Below are positions 59,853 through 64,000 of a stretch of DNA of 64,000 nucleotides, one piece after another (position 1 is the stretch's first letter; each line of letters begins with the position of its first letter). Both the position numbers and the translations under genes were made by a program. This stretch comes from an uncultured Dorea sp. (GTDB taxonomy: Bacteria; Bacillota; Clostridia; Lachnospirales; Lachnospiraceae): assembly GCA_948602995.1 (NCBI GenBank), contig CAPEBR010000018.1, positions 1-64,000 of the forward strand, written 5' to 3'. The notes under the pieces are model-generated. The model saw nothing but the letters and a program-made list of their open reading frames with translations, was not told where the DNA came from and searched no databases.

Positions 59853-60698
59853 ATGGAACGGTTCTTTATTGTTACAAATGACGGAAAAGACATCGGACAG
59901 AGGGTGACAGAGGGAATTATTGAAATTCTTATTTCATGGGGAAAAACATGTATCCGGTGTCTGAAGGATGAAAATAAAAGGATTATCATGGATTCGATTC
60001 CAGAGAACTTTGACTGCGCCATTGTGATTGGCGGAGACGGTACTCTCATTGAAGTGTCAAGAGCCCTGCATGGGAGGAATATCCCGATACTGGGGATTAA
60101 TATGGGAACTCTTGGTTATCTCGCAGAGGTTGAGGTAAGCCATATTGAGGAGGCACTAAAGAGGCTCCTTTCCGGTGAGTATGCAGTGGAAGACCGGATG
60201 ATGCTTGAAGGCACACTTTGCAGTGTGTCCGGGCCGTTGGTGCGTGACGTGGCACTGAATGATATTGTGGTGGCGAGGCGGGAAAGTCTCAGGCTGATTC
60301 ATTTTAAGCTGTATGTAAATGGAGAGCTGCTGAATTCCTATGAGGCAGACGGGATGATTATCTCCACGCCTACGGGCTCCACGGCGTATAATCTGTCAGC
60401 GGGCGGGCCCATCGTAGAGCCTACTGCCTCTCTGATCGTGATCACGCCGATCTGCTCCCATGCACTGAATACGAGCAGTATTGTGCTGTCAGCAGAGGAT
60501 GAGCTTGTTCTTGAGATCGGAGAAGGAAAGCAGCATACAGTGGAGGAGGCATGCATTGCCTTTGATGGTGCGGATACGATGACTATGGTGACAGGAGATA
60601 CGGTGACAGTCAGGAGGGCAGCGGCTTTTGCAAAGATTATCAAGCTTAGCAGAGTCAGTTTTCTGGAGACACTGCGGAGGAAGATGAAAGGAAATTAG
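59853..60698 (+). CDS. nadK: NAD kinase
   Basis: Phosphorylates NAD to NADP. The protein has 281 residues. The hallmark GGDGTLIEVSRAL is near residue 61, NMGTLGYLAEVE near residue 82, and SYEADGMIISTPTGSTAYNLSAGGP near residue 162. GGAGG lies 10 bases before the ATG. It sits between tlyA and argR, an order common in clostridia. Confidence 0.96.
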   Translation: MERFFIVTNDGKDIGQRVTEGIIEILISWGKTCIRCLKDENKRIIMDSIPENFDCAIVIGGDGTLIEVSRALHGRNIPILGINMGTLGYLAEVEVSHIEEALKRLLSGEYAVEDRMMLEGTLCSVSGPLVRDVALNDIVVARRESLRLIHFKLYVNGELLNSYEADGMIISTPTGSTAYNLSAGGPIVEPTASLIVITPICSHALNTSSIVLSAEDELVLEIGEGKQHTVEEACIAFDGADTMTMVTGDTVTVRRAAAFAKIIKLSRVSFLETLRRKMKGN

Positions 60699-60702
60699 CA
60701 AC

Positions 60703-61152
60703 ATGAAGGTTAACAGACATGCAAAGATTATTGAGTTGATCCACACATATCATATTGAGACACAGGAAGAACTTGCCGAGCGTCTGCAGAATGAGGGATT
60801 TCAGGTGACGCAGGCAACGGTGTCCAGGGATATCAGGGACCTGAAGCTTACAAAGGTTCCGGCAGAGGGAGGAGGACAGCGTTATGCGGTCCACCAGGAT
60901 GCAAAGGACGGGATGAACGAAAAGTATATGCGTGTGCTAAGAGACGGTTATGTGTCGATGGATATGGCACAGAACATTCTGGTGATCAAGACGGTAGCCG
61001 GGATGGCGATGGCAGTCTGTGCCGCGCTTGACGCCATGAAGTGGAAGGAAGTTGTGGGCAGTATTGCGGGGGATGACACGATTATGTGTGCAATCCGCAG
61101 TAAGGAGGATACTGTACGGGTAATGGAAAAAATCAGCAGGATTGTCCTGTAG
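60703..61152 (+). CDS. argR: Arginine repressor ArgR/AhrC
   Basis: Arginine-responsive hexameric regulator; 149 residues. The winged-helix DNA-binding domain (1-70) has TQEELAERLQNEGF and QATVSRDIRDLKL. The C-terminal arginine-binding/oligomerisation domain has VAGMAMAVCAALDAM and VGSIAGDDTIMCAIRS; the GD-D segment contacts arginine. It is 9 bases before recN. Confidence 0.96.
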   Translation: MKVNRHAKIIELIHTYHIETQEELAERLQNEGFQVTQATVSRDIRDLKLTKVPAEGGGQRYAVHQDAKDGMNEKYMRVLRDGYVSMDMAQNILVIKTVAGMAMAVCAALDAMKWKEVVGSIAGDDTIMCAIRSKEDTVRVMEKISRIVL

Positions 61153-61161
61153 GAGGAATAG

Positions 61162-62841
61162 ATGTTACAAAATTTACATGTGAAAAACCTGGCTCTTATT
61201 GATGAGGTCGAAGTGGAGTTTGAAGATGGCCTGAATATTCTGACTGGTGAAACCGGGGCGGGAAAATCAATTATTCTTGGTTCGGTTAATCTGGCTCTTG
61301 GCGGAAAATATACAAAGGATATGATAAGAGAGGGCGCAGATTATGGCTTTGTGGAGCTTACCTTCAGTGTAGAGCATCCGGCACAGATCAAAGCGCTGAA
61401 AGCACTTGATATTTTCCCGGAGGACGGGGTTATAGTACTGAGCCGCCGCCTGATGGAAAGAAGAAGTGTTAGCCGGATTAACGGAGAGACAGTAACCATG
61501 GCTGTCTTAAGAGAGGCGGCGTCTGCCTTGATTGACATTCATGGACAGCATGAGCACCAGTCTCTGTTGTATAAGAAAAATCACCTGGGATTTGTAGATG
61601 CGTTTGCAGGCGAGAAAGCAGAAAAATTAAAGAAAAGAGTGGCAGAAGCATATCAGGAGTACCGCTTGTTTAAAAAACGGCTGGAGGAATCCGATATGGA
61701 TGAGTCGGAACGCGCAAAAGAGATGTCCTTTCTTCAGTTTGAACTGGATGAGATTGAAAATGCAGAATTAAAAGAGGGCGAGGATGAGGAACTGGAGACT
61801 CTTTTCAGACGCATGGAAAATGGAAAGAAGCTTACCGAGGGCGCGGCGGCTGCTTACCAGTATACCAGTGAGGGGGACGGAAGCGCCAGCGAGAACCTGA
61901 GCCGTGCCATAAGGATGCTGTCGGAGCTAACCGGGTACGACGAGAGGGCGGGGCAGCTCTATGGGCAGCTCTCGGAGATTGACAGTCTCCTGAATGATTT
62001 TAACCGTGAGCTGGCCGATTACTTAAGCTCCTGCGAATTCTCAGAGGAGGAGTTCTATGAGACAGAGAGCCGCTTAAATGAGATCAATCGTCTGAAGACA
62101 AAATACGGTGGTACGATCGGAGAGATTCTTTCCTATGCAGAATCCGGGAGGGAAAAACTAGAGAGACTTAAGGACTATGAAGCCTATATGGAAGAGCTGA
62201 AAAACGGACTGGAAAGTGCACAGGAGAAGCTGAAGGAGGCCTGCGCAAAGCTTACCAGGGTCCGCAGGGCGGAGGGAAAGCTTCTGGAAAGGAAAATTGA
62301 GGAGGGGCTTAAGGATCTGAACTTTGCGGATGTGAAGTTTGAGATTGCTTTTGACAGCCTGAAGGATTATACGGCTGACGGAGCGGATGATGTGGAATTC
62401 CAGGTATCCCTGAATCCCGGACTTCCAGTAAGACCCCTTGCAAATGTAGCGTCAGGGGGAGAACTTTCAAGAATCATGCTGGCAATTAAGACGATTATGG
62501 CAGACCAGGATGCAGTGGAGACCCTGATCTTCGATGAGATTGATGTGGGAATCAGCGGCCGTACGGCACAGAAGGTGTCGGAGAAGATGGCAGTCATCGG
62601 CAGGAATCATCAGGTGATCTGTATCACACATCTTGCCCAGATTGCGGCTATGGCCAGCACCCATTTCTTGATTGAAAAAAAGGTAGGGAGCAGTGATACC
62701 ACTACTACAATCCGCAGGCTTGACGAGGAGGAGGCAGTGAAAGAGCTTGCCAGAATCCTTGGAGGGGCAAAGATTACAAAAACAGTGCTTGAAAATGCCC
62801 GGGAGATGAAACAGCTTGCCATAAGGTTTATAGATGGATAA
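61162..62841 (+). CDS. recN: DNA repair protein RecN
   Basis: SMC-like ATPase acting early in double-strand-break repair. The protein has 559 residues. The Walker A is GETGAGKSIILGS near residue 30. Long coiled coils lie at about 155-360, with the signature LANVASGGELSRIMLAIK and Walker B TLIFDEIDVGISG near residue 455. AGGAGG precedes the ATG. It is the last gene of the nusB-recN run and a strong terminator follows. Confidence 0.96.
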   Translation: MLQNLHVKNLALIDEVEVEFEDGLNILTGETGAGKSIILGSVNLALGGKYTKDMIREGADYGFVELTFSVEHPAQIKALKALDIFPEDGVIVLSRRLMERRSVSRINGETVTMAVLREAASALIDIHGQHEHQSLLYKKNHLGFVDAFAGEKAEKLKKRVAEAYQEYRLFKKRLEESDMDESERAKEMSFLQFELDEIENAELKEGEDEELETLFRRMENGKKLTEGAAAAYQYTSEGDGSASENLSRAIRMLSELTGYDERAGQLYGQLSEIDSLLNDFNRELADYLSSCEFSEEEFYETESRLNEINRLKTKYGGTIGEILSYAESGREKLERLKDYEAYMEELKNGLESAQEKLKEACAKLTRVRRAEGKLLERKIEEGLKDLNFADVKFEIAFDSLKDYTADGADDVEFQVSLNPGLPVRPLANVASGGELSRIMLAIKTIMADQDAVETLIFDEIDVGISGRTAQKVSEKMAVIGRNHQVICITHLAQIAAMASTHFLIEKKVGSSDTTTTIRRLDEEEAVKELARILGGAKITKTVLENAREMKQLAIRFIDG

Positions 62842-62881
62842 AAATAGATATATGAAAATGTTTTTGCGAAACAGAAAAATC

Positions 62882-62926
62882 AAAAAGAGGACGTTATCTA
62901 ATCTCATGATAATGTCCTCTTTTTTT
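62882..62926 (+). terminator. Intrinsic terminator after recN
   Basis: AAAAAGAGGAC (62882-62892) pairs with GTCCTCTTTTT (62914-62924), and TTATC/GATAA continues the stem inside. The T-run is part of the right arm. Confidence 0.9.
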
Positions 62927-63006
62927 ACTTCAAAAGTGTGCAGTCTTTACTAGCTGTAACAGGCGTCAGTCCACTACACTGGACATAGAAAGAAAAAGTA
63001 AAGAAT

Positions 63007-63038
63007 ATGTAACAGTGAAGGCATCTGAACTGTTACAT
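63007..63038 (+). promoter_or_regulatory. Perfect inverted repeat upstream of the N-acetyltransferase gene
   Basis: ATGTAACAGT (63007-63016) and ACTGTTACAT (63029-63038) are 10-bp perfect inverted repeats around a 12-base centre. It ends 22 bases before the ATG. It could be an operator or leader hairpin. Confidence 0.5.
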
Positions 63039-63060
63039 AAATACGAAAGGAGACCAGAGT

Positions 63061-63852
63061 ATGTACAGCAGAATATATGAGCCTGTTTCCGACCTGTCCG
63101 CCTATCTTGCGCGCATTGGAGCCGGACCGTGTGAAGCAGCAGATAAGGACTACCTGGACCGTCTGATCAGCCTCCATCAGACACACATTCCATTTGAGAA
63201 TCTCAGCATATACGATCTGGATGAGCCGGTCAGCCTGGACACGGAGGATCTGTTTAACAAGCTTGTCATAAGGGGAAGAGGAGGCTTTTGCTTCGAACTT
63301 AACGGCCTGTTCTGCCATCTGCTTAAGGGATGCGGATATGATGTGCAGGAAGCCCGGGCGCGTGTTGTAATGGATCAGGTTTACGGAGGGCATGTACCGC
63401 CTGGAAATCACAGGATTGAACTTGTAAGGCTTGGCGGGAGGTATTATTTCTGCGATGTCGGCTTCGGAGGACCGTCGCCATCAGGAGCCCTTCTTGTAGA
63501 GGACGGATATGAGGAAGAGATGGGAGAACGCAGGTTCCGCGTGGAGCGGACGGATGAGTACTGGTGGAGAATGGGCATGTGCAGGGAAGATGGATTTGAA
63601 CCGCTGATTGAATTTACACTGCAGCCCCAGGATCCAGTGGAATTCGCTCCCCTGGCAGGATATTATTCCACCACGCCGCTGTCAAAATTTGTGGCAAACA
63701 GAGTGCTGAACCTTCGGACTGAGAAAGGACGCAAATCCATCTTCAATGATGTGTATACACTGGAAGAGGACGGAAAGGTGACGGAGACTGTCATTAGGGA
63801 CAAGGAAGATCTGTGGAGAATCGTCAGGGAGGAATTTGGCATTAGGATCTGA
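63061..63852 (+). CDS. nat: Arylamine N-acetyltransferase
   Basis: Transfers acetyl from acetyl-CoA to arylamines or hydrazines; in gut bacteria it can modify drugs such as 5-aminosalicylate. The protein has 263 residues. The catalytic Cys77 is in RGRGGFCFELNGLF, His117 in PPGNHRIELV and Asp132 in YYFCDVGFGGPSP, a complete triad. AGGAGA lies 8 bases before the ATG. It is a separate unit after the recN terminator. Confidence 0.94.
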   Translation: MYSRIYEPVSDLSAYLARIGAGPCEAADKDYLDRLISLHQTHIPFENLSIYDLDEPVSLDTEDLFNKLVIRGRGGFCFELNGLFCHLLKGCGYDVQEARARVVMDQVYGGHVPPGNHRIELVRLGGRYYFCDVGFGGPSPSGALLVEDGYEEEMGERRFRVERTDEYWWRMGMCREDGFEPLIEFTLQPQDPVEFAPLAGYYSTTPLSKFVANRVLNLRTEKGRKSIFNDVYTLEEDGKVTETVIRDKEDLWRIVREEFGIRI

Positions 63853-63909
63853 CTGTGAAGCGGAACGGTTATTGGATATTTCTAATATGGAAAGGAACGG
63901 GACAGCGGT

Positions 63910-64000
63910 ATGTTTTTGAATGGGAAAAAATTTTATAAGGAGCTTCAGGTATATTATGAGAAGGAGAATTATGAAGGGGCAGAAAAGTACCTGGAGGAGA
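63910..64000 (+). CDS. Start of an unidentified gene, cut off by the window
   Basis: An open frame starts at ATG 63910 with MFLNGKKFYKELQVYYEK and runs off the end after 30 codons. It is charged and helical; a tetratricopeptide-type protein is possible but cannot be supported from so little. The ribosome-binding site is weak (AAAGGAA, 13 bases upstream). Confidence 0.45.
   Translation, partial: MFLNGKKFYKELQVYYEKENYEGAEKYLEE

Overview
This window looks like chromosome from a spore-forming, anaerobic Firmicute of the Lachnospiraceae (Clostridium cluster XIVa) type. The evidence is the spore genes (gpr, spoIIP, the full spoIIIAA-AH operon), Firmicute gene order in the rimP-nusA-ylxR-ylxQ-infB-rbfA-nrnA-truB-ribF and xseA-xseB-ispA-dxs-tlyA-nadK-argR-recN blocks, strong Shine-Dalgarno sites (AGGAGG), frequent TTG/GTG starts, and large secreted Big_2 and BspA-like proteins typical of gut clostridia. 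Genus is not resolvable by eye. No rRNA, tRNA, CRISPR array, prophage or intact insertion sequence was seen.

Layout. 1-3.2 kb: end of a GGGtGRT-family gene, then a Y-family DNA polymerase with a YolD-like partner behind a promoter carrying a LexA-type operator. 3.2-6.5 kb: a cation/proton antiporter (minus strand), ilvN and ilvC. 6.5-9.3 kb: rpsT (minus), then sporulation genes gpr and spoIIP. 9.3-13.7 kb: a type IIA topoisomerase pair (ParE/ParC-like) whose promoter also contains a LexA-like box. 13.7-16.2 kb: an accessory stretch with a Uma2-family nuclease, a small helical protein, a YjbR-EVE-like fusion, and a cassette of three very small proteins. 16.2-23.8 kb: a DUF3784 membrane protein and a Big_2 surface protein (minus), an AAA-ATPase/PD-(D/E)XK protein, and a transglutaminase-like/InlB-repeat secreted protein. 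23.8-32.7 kb: the translation operon rimP to ribF. 32.7-41.7 kb: a Na/Pi cotransporter and two more large secreted proteins that separate ribF from rpsO-pnp (41.7-44.4 kb). 44.4-46.7 kb: a sugar O-acetyltransferase and malQ. 46.7-51.9 kb: spoIIIAA-AH. 52-63 kb: prfC, then yqhY-nusB-xseAB-ispA-dxs-tlyA-nadK-argR-recN. 63-64 kb: an arylamine N-acetyltransferase and the start of an unidentified gene.

How the genes fit together. Translation and RNA turnover (rimP, nusA, infB, rbfA, truB, rpsO, pnp, rpsT, prfC), isoprenoid supply (ispA, dxs), DNA repair (Y-polymerase, recN, xseAB, topoisomerase) and endospore engulfment/feeding-tube functions (spoIIP, spoIIIA, gpr) are interleaved with secreted proteins that probably mediate contact with host or other cells.

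The most unusual signals are non-coding. A family of five perfect palindromes shows compensatory base changes between copies and overlaps the stop codons of two genes. A second repeat family (TTACTATTCAC type) abuts one of them. A 112-bp inverted repeat starts at the ilvN stop codon. The pnp leader carries a 24-bp stem-loop of a kind that could be an RNase III site. LexA-like boxes sit inside the -35/-10 spacers of both the Y-polymerase and topoisomerase promoters. The three-gene small-protein cassette with its own structured leader and terminator is the best candidate for an undescribed system.
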